Source of the DNA: Trifolium pratense | Taxonomy: Eukaryota; Streptophyta; Magnoliopsida; Fabales; Fabaceae | Direction: 5' to 3' | Length of the DNA: 64,000 nucleotides | Assembly: GCF_020283565.1 (NCBI RefSeq) | Contig: NC_060060.1 | Span: 29,822,001 to 29,886,000 of the forward strand | Part shown: positions 1 to 16,184 of the stretch, piece after piece | How positions within the stretch are numbered: position 1 is the stretch's first letter | Layout: the number at the start of each line of letters is the position of its first letter | The notes under the pieces: model-generated | Databases searched by the model: none | What the model saw: only the letters and a program-made list of their open reading frames with translations | What the model was told of the DNA's origin: nothing | Translations under genes and position numbers: made by a program

Positions 1-32
1 CAATCTAAAAAAAAAATATCATTTTTTCTCAG

Positions 33-2110
33 ATAACTCGGGATCAACAAGTGGCTCTCAGAAGAAAAATCATAAAGCTGAGATTATAGGAATTACAATT
101 TCTGCAGTTGTTATAATCTTGGGATTGGGTTTCATTTTTTGTAAGAGGAGGAAATTCCTAAGTAAATTGAACAGGAATACAGACAACAGAGGTAATAAAT
201 AATTACTATGTTTCTCTTTAAAAATAAATACATGCATTATGACAAGGGTATGCATAGGCGGAGTCAAGGCCCAGCAAGCCTGGGCGGTTTCCCGGACTTC
301 GGTAATTTGTTTTGGTATTTTTAGGGTAAAACTATGATTTTTTAGCGGTTAGTTTAAGGTAAAACTACAATTTTTTGTGCAAAACTGAGATTATTAGGGC
401 AAAACTTAGATTTTTAAGAGTTAGTTTAGGGTAAAACTGCGATTATTTAGGGGTTAGTTTAGGTCAAAACTGCGATTTTTTTGCAAAACTGAGATTTTTT
501 GTTCAAATCTGAAATTTTGCCTAAGAATCTAAGTTTTTGGTTCCGCCATTGATGGTATGCATGTATATGATATTGTTCTACATGATTAAAGTGTGTTGAT
601 TTTTGTCACTAAACTAGGTTCTCTCCAAAGAAGTAGAGATTTGTTAATGAATGAGGTAGTAGTTACAAGTAAAAGAGGTGGTAGCTCAGGAAAAAGGGAC
701 ATGGATGACTTAGAGTTACCAATGTTTGATTTTAAAATCATAACAATGGCTACAAACAACTTCATTGAAGCAAATAAACTTGGAGAAGGAGGTTTTGGTA
801 TTGTTTATAGGGTAGGTTTTTTTTGTTTTTGTATCTGCCATCATATATATAACTCAAAATCTCATGTACAAACACTAACATGAATTTTTGTGGTTTTAAT
901 GATACCAGGGAAGGTTGATTGAAGGCCAAGAAATTGCTGTCAAGAGGTTATCAAAAACATCAGGACAAGGACTTGAAGAATTTAAGAATGAGGTAAAGTT
1001 AATTGCCAGGCTTCAACATAGAAATCTCGTTCGGCTATTAGGTTGCTGCATCGACAAGGATGAGAAGCTTCTAGTGTATGAGTACATGGAAAATAGAAGC
1101 CTTGATTCCATTTTGTTTCGTAAGTTGTTTTAACATTTTGCATCTTAAATCATTTTGTTTTTGGTGTATATGGACATGTTTTTTATTCAAATACTTGATT
1201 ACAAATAAATAACAATGTTGCAGACAAAGCTAGAAAACCCTTATTAGACTGGAACACGCGATACGACATTATATGTGGAATAGCTAGAGGACTTCATTAT
1301 CTGCATCATGATTCAAGACTCAGGATTATCCATAGGGATCTCAAGACAAGCAACATACTACTTGACAGTGAAATGAATCCGAAAATATCAGACTTTGGGA
1401 TAGCTAGAATATTTGGACAAAATCAAACAGAAGCAAATACATTGAGAGTTGTCGGAACATAGTGAGTACCATAATTTTGCATTATAGTACTCTAAAATAA
1501 AAGACCAAATATAAGAGACCTTATCTTTTTGTATGTTTTTCTATGTGCAGTGGCTATATGTCTCCTGAATATGCTATGGACGGAAACTTCTCAGTAAAAT
1601 CAGATGTATTTAGCTTTGGAGTTCTTGTGCTAGAGATTATAAGTGGAAAGAAAAATAGAGGATTCTGTTACACAAATGATGATATGAATCTTCTAAAAAA
1701 TGTACGCGAGAGCGATTCTTCAATTAGAATACTATGATATAATTTTCTACTAAATAATAAGTACTAAGATTTTTTTTTTCTTGATGTAGGCATGGACGCA
1801 GTGGAGAGAAGGCACTGCATTGAAACTCATTGATTCATCGATTGGCGATTCATATGCACAATCTGAAGTTCTTAGATGCATACATGTTGGACTATTGTGT
1901 GTCCAAGAACGTGCAGAAGATAGGCCAACAATGCCTTCAGTGCTCTTGATGCTTAGCAGTGAAACTGCACTAATGCCAGAACCTAGAAGCCCAGGGTTTT
2001 CCCTCGGAGGAAGGTCAATGAATCCTCCTGAAACTGATTCCTCTTCAAGTAAACAAGATGAAACATGGAGTGTGAACCAAGTCACTGTCACATTGCTAGA
2101 TGCTAGGTAG
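33..2110 (+). CDS. SRLK-A: S-receptor-like Ser/Thr kinase, 3' part (5' exons outside window)
   Basis: Membrane receptor kinase of the G-type lectin (S-domain) family; only the transmembrane and kinase half is in view. Exons by GT-AG sites and reading phase: 33-191, 618-811, 909-1119, 1224-1461, 1551-1701, 1790-2110. The first visible exon encodes a hydrophobic span ([17 protein letters not shown]) and a basic stop-transfer stretch. Kinase motifs follow in order: [10 protein letters not shown] glycine loop, EIAVKRL lysine, HRDLKTSN catalytic loop, [14 protein letters not shown] activation segment; the C-terminus is VTVTLLDAR. It is an RD kinase with no broken motif, so probably active. Ligand unknown. 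The kinase half is nearly the same as SRLK-B downstream, which points to tandem duplication. Its second visible intron carries a 0.3-kb MITE that SRLK-B lacks. The acceptor at 31-32 is inferred by comparison with B. Confidence 0.88.
256..553. mobile_element. MITE in an intron of SRLK-A (Mutator-like, 9-bp target duplication)
   Basis: The insert is flanked by the direct repeat GGTATGCAT (247-255 and 554-562). Its ends are loosely inverted (AGGCGGAGTCA against TGGCGGAACCA read from the other end). The interior is a degenerate run of a roughly 30-bp unit built on GGTTAGTTTAGGGTAAAACT followed by a T run. The matching intron of SRLK-B (8958-9048) has the flanks but not this block, which gives an empty site. 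A 9-bp duplication suggests Mutator-type transposition; the short, imperfect inverted ends keep the family call tentative. Confidence 0.72.
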
Positions 2111-3868
2111 TACAAGAAGCATCAAGCATGACATCATCCAACATATTTGTATAGTCTCAGAAACATGAAGAAATGTTTCCGTAAATAGAGTTTATTACCA
2201 GTTGCAGAGAACTGAGCCAGCAGGTTCATAATCGAATATGATGTTAATGTATCTAATTATAGGGAAACTTGCATAAGTCATAAGCTCTATGTTATCATTA
2301 TTTCATCCTAAAAATTGATGTTGAAATGGTGTGTGAACATGTTTAATAATCTAGGACCATTATCGTACGAGTCGGGAGTCGTCCGGGCCTTAAAAGAACA
2401 GAATTTTCCCATTTTACACAGGGCCAATCGATTGAGACAACAGGGATTATGTCTCAATCAATTGAGACAGTCAAAAATCAGTTTTTCTTGTGCTTTGTAA
2501 GGCTGTCAATCGATTGGGGCAGAAGTGGTCATGTTTTAATCGATTGATACTGCATAAAATGGGGTTTTTCATGAAAACCAAGTTCTTAAACCAACTTCTA
2601 ACGATGCCCGTTAACTCTTAACTTATACCTCATGAAACTATGATTATTCAACACATTCACAACACATTTGAGTATGGGGAAGGGAAAATACTCAAGCATT
2701 TCAAATTATAGCAATTCTAAACTATATCATCAATGTTACTAACTTTGCAAATATAATTTTCCTATGCTTTGGTCTTATGGCTGTCATGTCTTTACTTAAA
2801 CAAACCCACCTGAGATTTCCAGTGTCACCGAGCTTCTCCGTACGTTCTCAAGCATCCGTTCATGTAGTCGTGCGCGTAAAAAACCAGAAATTGACAACAT
2901 CAGTACCTCAGCTTCAGAAGCGTCCCCATACTTCAATATTGATCCAAATTATATGAGATTGATGCCCAAACGACAGGAATTTCGTCGGCTTTCCAGACAT
3001 GTAAATACCATTTAAAACGGAGTTATGAGCTCAATTACTGGATATAGATCTATACGAAATTATGCAGAATTTCTTACCTTAAAATGCTAGTGAACACCCA
3101 AAGAGGCTTAAGGGCTAGTTATGAGCTCTTCCAATTCTTCAAACCCATTATGAACCTTCTTCTCCTTCTTGTTCCATCCATTCTTTAATTCCCATACTCA
3201 ATCAATTGGTTTGCTTTAGCTAAACATGCATGCATCCAAAATAGAAGTGGTTGAGTTCCATGAACTTGAATTCTTTTAAAGGGTGGGTACGGCCAAAGGA
3301 AGAGAGAAATGGGTCAAGTAATGCTTACCTTAATTTTCTGTTCATTCAACATCTTTATCTCCAATTAGATTTCCAACATGAATTGATTTTGGGTAAGGTT
3401 GTTTGGATGGTGGTGGCTCACGCTTCAATCCAGATTCGGTCACCTAAAGTAAAAGGGCAAGGGACCGGACAAAAAGGGACCGGACAAAAAATTTTGTCCA
3501 TTAAATCGGATGACAACTTTTTATCTTCCGCATAAATTATCTAAAATACCAAAAATAACATTTTGTCCACCAAATATCGTACAAAGACAAAATTTGTTCA
3601 ACACCGTCAAATTTTGTCCTATATTATTTTGTCTTGTACTGTCTTGTAGTGTTCTGTGCTGTACTTATATTTTGCAGATCAAAGTCAAATGGTCATAATC
3701 TAATTAAACAACATAATATATAGTGCATACAAGTGCTAGATATTTGAGTCTTTTAATTATTCGATCTTGGATAAGATTCCAGTCATATATGGTGCAATCA
3801 AAACTACAATAAGTGGATCAAAGTTGTGTAATCAAAACCAAATAACTCAAATTTTAATACAATTTTAA
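2111..3868. other. Gene-free stretch, probably old noncoding repeat sequence
   Basis: No open frame with recognisable protein similarity. Positions 2420-2550 carry several copies of the palindromic core CAATCGATTG or close variants. Positions 2340-3430 read like the noncoding part of an old LTR element, but I found no paired ends. Positions 3450-3660 repeat the words GGACCGGACAAAA and TTTTGTCC and may be another degraded small element. No promoter or terminator could be supported. Confidence 0.4.
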
Positions 3869-3877
3869 TTCTTTTTA

Positions 3878-4435
3878 GGTTTAAATGCAGTTTTACCCCC
3901 GTTTTGAAAAATGCGGAATTTTACCCCCTATTTTAAAATGTGGAATTTTACCCCCTATTTTATAATTTGTTGGATTTTTCCCCCCCCCCCCCCCCCCCCA
4001 CCACATGTATGGAAAGCTAACGAAATTACCCTTGTTGGCATTTCAATTTCGTCGAATTTGGAGTTACGATGCATTCGGTAGACGATGGTGAATTTGAAGA
4101 TCACAAGTATATTTCTGCAGAATTAGTAATTGGATAGACCTTCACTAAAACGATAATTAATCTCTCTCTATAACTCCAACTTTAGTGGTGTTTGATTATG
4201 TGGAAAGCTAACTCGATTACGGTCGTTTCGATATCAGTTTTGTGAATTATTGATCCAAATTGAGTTCTGTGCGATGCTTTGACCTTGAGGCTCAGAAGCA
4301 GATTTTGTGCAGAATTTTGGTGGGGGGCAAAATCCAACAAATTATAAAATAGGGGGGATAAAATTCCGTATTTTAAAATAGGAGGGGTAAAATTCCGCAT
4401 TTTTCAAAACATGGGGGTAAAACTGCATTTAAGCC
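3878..4435. mobile_element. Foldback MITE with long terminal inverted repeats (Mutator-like)
   Basis: The first about 105 bases (GGTTTAAATGCAGTTTTACC...) are matched as reverse complement by the last about 115 bases (...GTAAAACTGCATTTAAGCC). Each arm contains two or three copies of a unit around GGAATTTTACCCCCTATTTT. Flanks TTCTTTTTA (3869-3877) and TTTTTTAAA (4436-4444) agree at 7 of 9 positions, consistent with an aged 9-bp duplication. The left arm ends in a long C run near 3980. No transposase frame inside. The end sequence GGYTTAA resembles that of the element at 63558-63862. Confidence 0.82.
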
Positions 4436-4444
4436 TTTTTTAAA

Positions 4445-5035
4445 TATAAAAATTATAATCTTATTATTCGAACATTCAGTTTCAATTAAACCATCTCAAT
4501 TTCGTTATAAGTATGAATTCATGGGTGCTGACTGCATGTAGCGATAGATGTCGACTACATTCAATCTAGATCTCTATTTTTTTTTTGTCAAGTAGTCTAA
4601 TGACTAAAAATTTCACTGTTAAGGTAGATAAGTTGGAGGACTGGAGTTCGACACTTAATCCCTATATAAATAATACAATGTCCTGAGCTCACGGGATATC
4701 TAGATCCCTACTTTATGCAAGCAATTATCCTACTATTGACCTAGCAAAACAAGCCCCAATTCACACATAAAAGAAAGACATTTCATGAAAGCTAACAGTG
4801 ACAGTTTCTCTTTTCAAAGTGGAGAAAAAAAAAAGCCTTTTATTCAAACAAAGAAACAACTTAGACCAAACAACAACAATTAAAAAACAGAGTGAGGTAA
4901 CAACAACCAGTGCCGGGGTCAACTAGTTCTTCTTTTTTCTAAATACAATAAATCAAAACTATACAATTCTCTTCTAAATGAACAAAAACACAAGACAAAG
5001 AAAGAAACCATACACAAACAATTTTCTCTTCAAAC
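4445..5035 (+). promoter_or_regulatory. Upstream region of SRLK-B
   Basis: Non-coding stretch between the foldback MITE and the SRLK-B start. It includes a possible tRNA-like SINE relic (about 4585-4700, internal GGAGTTCGACACTTAATCCC resembling a B box) and a CTATATAAATA string near 4662, which is too far from the ATG to be called the TATA box with confidence. The last 150 bases are rich in CAA and AAC triplets, as expected for a plant 5' leader. Confidence 0.35.
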
Positions 5036-10552
<5,517 letters not shown>

Positions 10553-10875
10553 TACAAGAATCATGACATCATCCAACATATTTGTATAGTCTCAGAAACA
10601 TGAAAATAAGTTTCTGTAAATAGAGTTTATAAACAGTTGCAAAGAATTGAGCCAGCAGGTTCATAATCGAATTGAATTCGATTATATATAGAGTTTAATT
10701 TTGACACGGTTAACATTCATCGAATCTTATCTTGATACCTTAATGAAATTTTCAAGTTAACAAGTGTTGAAGTCCTTGGAGTATTGTTAATGATTCTTCT
10801 CTAATATTTACTGTGTAAGTTGGCTAATGTGGAAAGAGGAATTTTTCTCCTTTGATCAAATGAATATAAGAAATA

Positions 10876-11483
10876 CAAGAGACCTACTTGTAGGCACCTT
10901 AGTATTTCATATGGGATGCTTGTAAGGTCCATATTTGCATCGATGAATTCCAATGCTCGACCTTCTTTCCATAGTATCCATGCCTAGGTAGTTTAACAAA
11001 GATTAATAATAGTAAACAAGATAGTTAAATCATGAATTTGCTTTTGATGTAAAGTTAGTGTTACATTGCATGTGAGATGGTGATGAACTTATGGTTACCT
11101 GTCCCAAGAGATTATGGGGATGATCTTGATTCTTGAAGTGATTATTTCTGATGCCACTCAATATCTCTAACACGATAACTCCGAAGCTAAACACATCAGA
11201 CTTGAGGGAAAGGAGCCCATTTACCGCATACTCGGGAGACATATAACCACTGCACATTATCAACAAACATCATGATTCCTATTTATATTATCTTAAATAA
11301 TCTCAAAAATTCATCATATCATGTAACTTACATTGTCCCGACACGTTGTTACAGCTGAACTATCTCCTTCCAAGATGTGTGACACACCAAAATCTGAAAT
11401 CTTGGGGTTCAAGTCACTGTCAAGTAGAATATTACCAGTTTTCAGATCCCTGTGAATGATTGTTAGTTTTGAATCTTGATGAA
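10876..11483 (-). pseudogene. Decayed SRLK-C-like kinase fragment behind SRLK-B
   Basis: Minus-strand copy of the 3' half of SRLK-C: part of the last exon (about 10879-10983, reading [17 protein letters not shown]), an intact 151-nt exon (11099-11249, [14 protein letters not shown] to [16 protein letters not shown]) and a broken catalytic-loop exon (about 11333-11483). Defects: the last exon lacks its C-terminal part; the catalytic-loop exon has an 8-nt deletion (GACAC in place of GACAATTTTATTC) that shifts the frame; homology stops at about 11483 before the ATP-binding exons. It lies tail-to-tail with SRLK-B, as intact SRLK-C does with the scrap at 18428. Confidence 0.88.
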
Positions 11484-11520
11484 TGAAACAATACCCAAGT
11501 CTTTTTGGTTTTCTAGAGTC

Positions 11521-11917
11521 GTTTGTTCAGAAAGTCTTGTTGACGGCAAACTCGCATTTGGAGTTGTTCAACGCCAAACCAAACAGACGCTAAAAGTATC
11601 AATTTTTTGCAAAAAGTTTTCAAAATAGAAACTTCAATATTTTGGAAGACTAAAATTACCATTAAAATTTAATAGAGACTAATCTTGAAAGCACGTGATT
11701 TTGTGACTAAAAACATATTTAACTATTTTTAAAATAAAATAAAATAGTTTATCAACAAAAAAAAAAAAAACGACGATTATACCTATTGCTAACTGTTTTG
11801 AGAGCAATGGGTTTTTGGATATTCCAAAAATTAAAAATCAAATTGTCATTTGTTTGAAATGACCTTTTTAAAAATAATAACTTGCTAACATCTTTTTAAG
11901 AACGACTTTCTGAACAA
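11521..11917. mobile_element. Possible MITE with about 20-bp inverted ends
   Basis: GTTTGTTCAGAAAGTCTTGT at 11521 is matched inversely by AAGAACGACTTTCTGAACAAC ending at 11917. The block sits right where the C-like pseudogene homology stops. The interior is AT-rich with no frame. No clear target duplication, so the boundaries are approximate. Confidence 0.5.
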
Positions 11918-12034
11918 CTAAAATTTTGAGTTTTTAATACAAATTATGTTTTTGATAACTTGTTTGCCCCATACATTTTCTTATTTCTATTTCAAAATAA
12001 AAGCTTTTTATCACATTCTATTAAGTCTTGTTTT

Positions 12035-12320
12035 GTCTAACATGCACAAGCTCCTAATGTTGTGCATGGTGAACAAGTAATTATTTGATATGTTATCGAG
12101 ACTCATTAAATTAACGGTTTATGAAAATCATTTGATATGTTATTGAGACTCATCAAAATTAACGGTTTATGATTTTTCAAAATTTTCAAAATTTTTATGA
12201 ATGATCTATATGATATAAACTTTCAATCCAAACGGTAGATTTTATAAAATTGGTATTCGTTATAATATAAATGATTACTTGTTCACCATGCACAACATTA
12301 GGAGCTTGTGCATGGTAGAC
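12035..12320. mobile_element. Palindromic MITE, shared-core family, copy 1
   Basis: Terminal inverted repeats of more than 40 bp: GTCTAACATGCACAAGCTCC at the left, and the inverse at the right ending CATGGTAGAC. The interior carries the family core: CTTTCAATCCAAACGGTAGA, ATGATCTATATGATATAAAC, and GAGACTCATCAAAATTAACG. The same core recurs at 14347, 22806, 34401 and 56610. No coding capacity. Confidence 0.8.
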
Positions 12321-12711
12321 TTGGCCATAGAGACAGGTATGATAACCAGGATGAAAATATTTTGTCCACATTTCAGTGAAATATACACAGGAATAAATCA
12401 TGTTCAGAATGATAAAACTCAAATTCATATTTCATTATATTGTCAATGAACACACAAACACAATATGTCAATTTAGACCTATTTTTATCAACAAAGTTAT
12501 ATATATACTGCTCCTATCAATCTGAACAAAACCTAAAGTTGAACTGCATATTTATGATAGTTGTACTCTCTAGTCTCTTCCGGATAATGAACCGGATATG
12601 TCTGCCTTCTATATGAACAAATTCCCCCTTACCATGTATGCGCGCAAAAAAAAAAAAAAATCAACAATGAAGTATGTTTGCCCAGTCTACTCAAATTGGG
12701 GGACATCCCTT

Positions 12712-14308
12712 TCAACGAACCAAGTTCTCACAAAAACTATCCAATTCTTCGAAGCTGAACCAATCTTTTTTCATCTGGAGCACGTCAGTGGCATTCAAAA
12801 TTATATCAAAATGTACAATTTAATGAACAATTATCAAGAACAGCAAGAGGAAACTTACAAAGTAAGGGTACCCCTCCATGCTAAAATTATCAGGTGCGAG
12901 TTCCAAAAACAGTTTAATGAAATAGAGGACAAAGTTCCCACAATCCGTATCATTTTTTTGTTGTGGCACCTACAATATAATTAGTTTTCTTTTTACCATC
13001 AGTGATTGGGTTCCACAGGAATGAAAATCATAAAAGGGGTCATTATCACCTTGGGCACTAAAAATGGAATTTGAGATATAAGATGCTTAGTCTCTGGCCT
13101 GTCCCCTGCTTTGTAAATGTCTTGTACAAATCTGAAAACGAAAGATAAAAGCTGGTAAACTGTAAATACTTGTCAGGACAAAAATGTCTGATCAAAATAA
13201 GTAGATATTGTTGAACAAAGCACACCTTCTTATCTCTGGTTCAATCCTTCTTGGATCCGCCATTTCAAGAGAATCCAACAATAACATGCAACGTGATCCA
13301 CTAAAGGATTGCAAGTTCTCGCCAAAATGGCAGAAGATCAGAAGACTCCAATGACCCCTACAAAATTGTGATTTCAAAAGATAAACTCTCTGGATTGACA
13401 TTTAACAAATAAAAGGCTCCTTGTTATTAAAGTAAATTGAATGTGTTTACCAGCAGACTATAGGAACAAAAACGTATTCCTTTGTGAAAATATGTTTTTT
13501 ATTAATCCAACTCAGCACCTTATCTTTACATTTCGCATTCCTATAAAGGCCAAACCATAAGCTGTCCAAGTATGTAAACGACCTCTTCCTATCTTCGGAG
13601 AAACTCCTCCATATTTTCCTGTCAGATAAATTATATTTATATTTAGAAACGAGTCCATGATTTTGATGTTGCTCCTTTTCCATCACAAATCATTGAACTG
13701 TGTAACTCACGCTAAGTAGAAATCAAAGTCTCCACTATTTAGCTTTTCCTTGGATCTAGAGAGAGCTACATTGCCTTTGAATTTTCTCTTGATTTTTGTT
13801 CGCGGTCGCCGAGGAATACTATTCAAATCAAAAGGAAAAATTGAACTAACACTTCCTATCGCATATTTTACAGTCTCGGTTTTGATTTTATGATGAGCAT
13901 CAGCAATCTTGGTTTCATGTCTTGAGTCAAATTCTCCTTCCTGATTCTCAAAATCGACTGATAAGAACAATGACAGACATAATCAACTTCTTTGATAGGC
14001 CCCCAATATAATGAACATCTAAAAATAAACACTTGTGAAAAAGAAATTATCAAATAATCTTACAATAACCATTAATTTTTTAAACAATAGTTTGCCGCAT
14101 AAGTTGAAATTAGTTCATGTATCTCTACTTTTTCACAAGCAATCTGTTATGTATCAAGAGGAGGAGCAAATAGCAAATGAGGAGGAGATAGATGCTCAAG
14201 TGAATTTGGAAGTGGACCAAGAGGAAGCTATTCCTCCACCAAAGATAAAGAGGAATAGGACTAGCTTTAATTGTCCTATCCCTAGCGGTGGCAATCGTCC
14301 ACTTTTAG

Positions 14309-14349
<41 letters not shown>

Positions 14350-14741
14350 TCAGGATCCGTTGACACCAACTAGTTTGACACCAAATGTTACACCTCTCAA
14401 TAACGTTTTAACCGATATAAATTTTATAAAATCCACCGTTGGATTGAAAGTTTACATCATATAGATCATTTGTGTAAAATTTCAGACAAATCCAAAATCA
14501 TTTGATATGCTATTGAGACACATAAAGATTAACAGCATTTAAAAAAATACAAAAACCGTTAATTTTGATGTATCTCAATAACATATCAAATGATTTTGGA
14601 TTTATTTGAAATTTTACACAAATGATCTATATGATGTAAACTTTCAATCCAACGGTGGATTTTATAAAATTTATATCGGTTAAAACGTTATTGAGAGGTG
14701 TAACATTTGGTGTCAAACTAGTTGGTGTCAACGGATCCTGA

Positions 14742-14794
<53 letters not shown>

Positions 14795-15478
14795 AACAGT
14801 GGAAATAAAAGAATATCGGAGAATTTCAGTCTTTTATTTGTTAAGGAGGTGCTCCCCTCGAAGGAGAATATTTTCTTTATATTGTTCTTAGCATTGCGAA
14901 GCCTTTCACAATCTCAACTAACTTTACATAAACACCTACTATAATCTTATAACTATTTTTTGCAAGTGGAAAACCGAAAACTTATTTTAATTGGGAAGCT
15001 CCACCGAAGTCTCAAAACACCATGCTCTAGCTGTCAAATCTCAATATCCATGTGAACGAAAATAATGCAACCACCACCACCAAAATGCAAAAAAAGCAGG
15101 AACCCCGGAAAATTACCCAACAAAACTACAATTTTACTAATTAGAACTATGATGTTTGTAGACCCAATATCAGTTTTTACACAAATTTCAGGTAAAAAGA
15201 TGGAGACAGAACTTGATTTACTTTTTTACACACAAAGCAAATTTCTAGTATGTAGGCATTATATACTCCACAAATTATCATCATCACACAAACAACAATG
15301 GATTCTATCGTAAAATGAAAAGTTGAAGGTGTAAGTAACGGTACAATGATATAACACTAACCTTCAGGGTCAATTTCTATCACCTCTATTATGGTCTCAG
15401 TTTTCTTTCTTTGACAAGAATAAAAAAACTTGGGTACACGTCCTGAGTCAGTTTCTCTTTTTTGATTCCTAAGATCCA
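12712..15478 (-). CDS. Ulp1-type (C48) ubiquitin-like-specific cysteine protease, N-terminal start unresolved
   Basis: SUMO/ubiquitin-like-processing cysteine protease resembling the short Arabidopsis At3g48480 type (recalled, not searched). Minus-strand exons in transcript order: 15362-15478 (probable), 13711-13957, 13451-13618, 13226-13357, 13050-13131, 12859-12969, 12712-12774; phases close through all of them, giving about 306 residues. Signatures: KRSFTYLDSLWF, KEYVFVPIVCWGHWSLLIFC with the catalytic His, CMLLLDSLEMADPRR with the catalytic Asp, and VPQQKNDTDCGNFVLYFI with the oxyanion Gln and nucleophile Cys. The end is MKKDWFSFEELDSFCENLVR. All catalytic residues are present. The first coding exon is uncertain; one candidate is a 19-nt exon at 16189-16207 (MVICDL) in the right phase. 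Exon 15362-15478 looks like a duplicate of the start of 13711-13957. The substrate cannot be told from sequence. Confidence 0.85.
14311..14346. repeat. (TA)n microsatellite, left of the palindromic MITE
   Basis: Uninterrupted TA dinucleotides directly abutting the 398-bp palindrome. A second run of about 48 bp follows it at 14745-14792. Both were probably one tract before insertion, or grew afterwards. Confidence 0.9.
14347..14744. mobile_element. 398-bp near-perfect palindromic MITE in a TA microsatellite, shared-core family copy 2
   Basis: Begins GAGTCAGGATCCGTTGACAC and ends with the inverse, GTGTCAACGGATCCTGACTC. The two arms are almost exact reverse complements over about 180 bp, with a short spacer near 14535-14555. 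It is embedded in (TA)n (14311-14346 and 14745-14792), consistent with a TA target. It lies in the protease intron between exons 15362-15478 and 13711-13957. It carries the family core around CAATCCAACGGTGGATTTTA. Confidence 0.88.
14745..14792. repeat. (TA)n microsatellite, right of the palindromic MITE
   Basis: AT/TA dinucleotide run following the palindrome in the intron of the Ulp1-type protease gene. Confidence 0.9.
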
Positions 15479-15987
15479 CTGATAAGATCAAGGATAAATA
15501 TAATCAACAACAATAATGTCCAGCTTGTATGAACTTCTCACGAAACACTAATGAAAAATGAAATATTCAAAAAATCTTACAGTAACTGCGAGTTTTAAAA
15601 ACAATACTAGTTTTTTGTATAATTTCAAATTAGTTTTTGTATCTCAATTTTTTCACAATTTCTATCAATAAACTTTGCATAAACACCTAGAAGTCTATAA
15701 CCTTATAACATTTTCTAAAGTGGAAAACCATCAAACCATTAGAATTTGATTCATATACACACCGTCGGTGTTAAGATTTTTTAGAATGCCAATCAAGCAT
15801 ATAACCATAAAATCATAAAGATTGTTTGAATTTAATTACAACTATTTCTAAATTCAGACATATGGATGGTTCTGATTTTCTGATAGTGTAAAACTTTTTA
15901 CACCGACAGTGTTACACTGATAGTGTATAAAAATTAAACATTAACTCATTTTAATCAGGAAACTCTCACAGTCTCACAAATTAAAAG

Positions 15988-16184
15988 TAGACACAAACTA
16001 ACCAATCGTTAGTTGGTCCAGTGGTGATTGGCGCCGGACTTAGTAGAGAGAACCACGGTTCGATCCCCGCAATTGCCATAGGGAGGGGGTTGGAACCAAC
16101 CTACCCCGAACCACCAGATTAGGCTGTCTAGTGAACCGGATACTGTGGTGAAACAGAAAAGAAAAAAAAAATAGACACAAAACT
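15988..16184 (+). mobile_element. tRNA-derived SINE with target duplication
   Basis: Body about 16000-16171. It holds RNA polymerase III promoter-like boxes (TAGTTGGTCCAGTGG as A box, GGTTCGATCCC as B box) and ends in an A-rich tail. Flanked by TAGACACAAACT (15988-15999) and TAGACACAAAACT (16172-16184), a 12-13 bp target duplication differing by one A. It lies upstream of the recognised protease exons, probably in the same transcription unit. Confidence 0.86.

Noticed and set aside
256..553. Short regularly spaced repeats suggesting a CRISPR-like array
   Set aside because: Units are degenerate and adjoining, without unique spacers, inside a plant intron with a transposon-type target duplication.
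12598..12984. 128-codon plus-strand open frame
   Set aside because: It runs opposite the last two exons of the Ulp1-type protease and reads in part through a splice site and poly-A; the minus-strand reading has the catalytic Cys motif.
14035..14373. Plus-strand frame with an acidic stretch (EEEQIANEEEIDAQVN) followed by a (TA)n-encoded YIYIY run
   Set aside because: It crosses a protease intron and ends in a microsatellite. The part at 14150-14300 may be a scrap of a transposase gene, but no recognisable motif supports it.
16010..16075. tRNA-like sequence with A and B boxes
   Set aside because: No cloverleaf could be drawn by eye; it sits in an element with A tail and target duplication, so it is a SINE head and not a tRNA gene. 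The same applies to 38765-38850.
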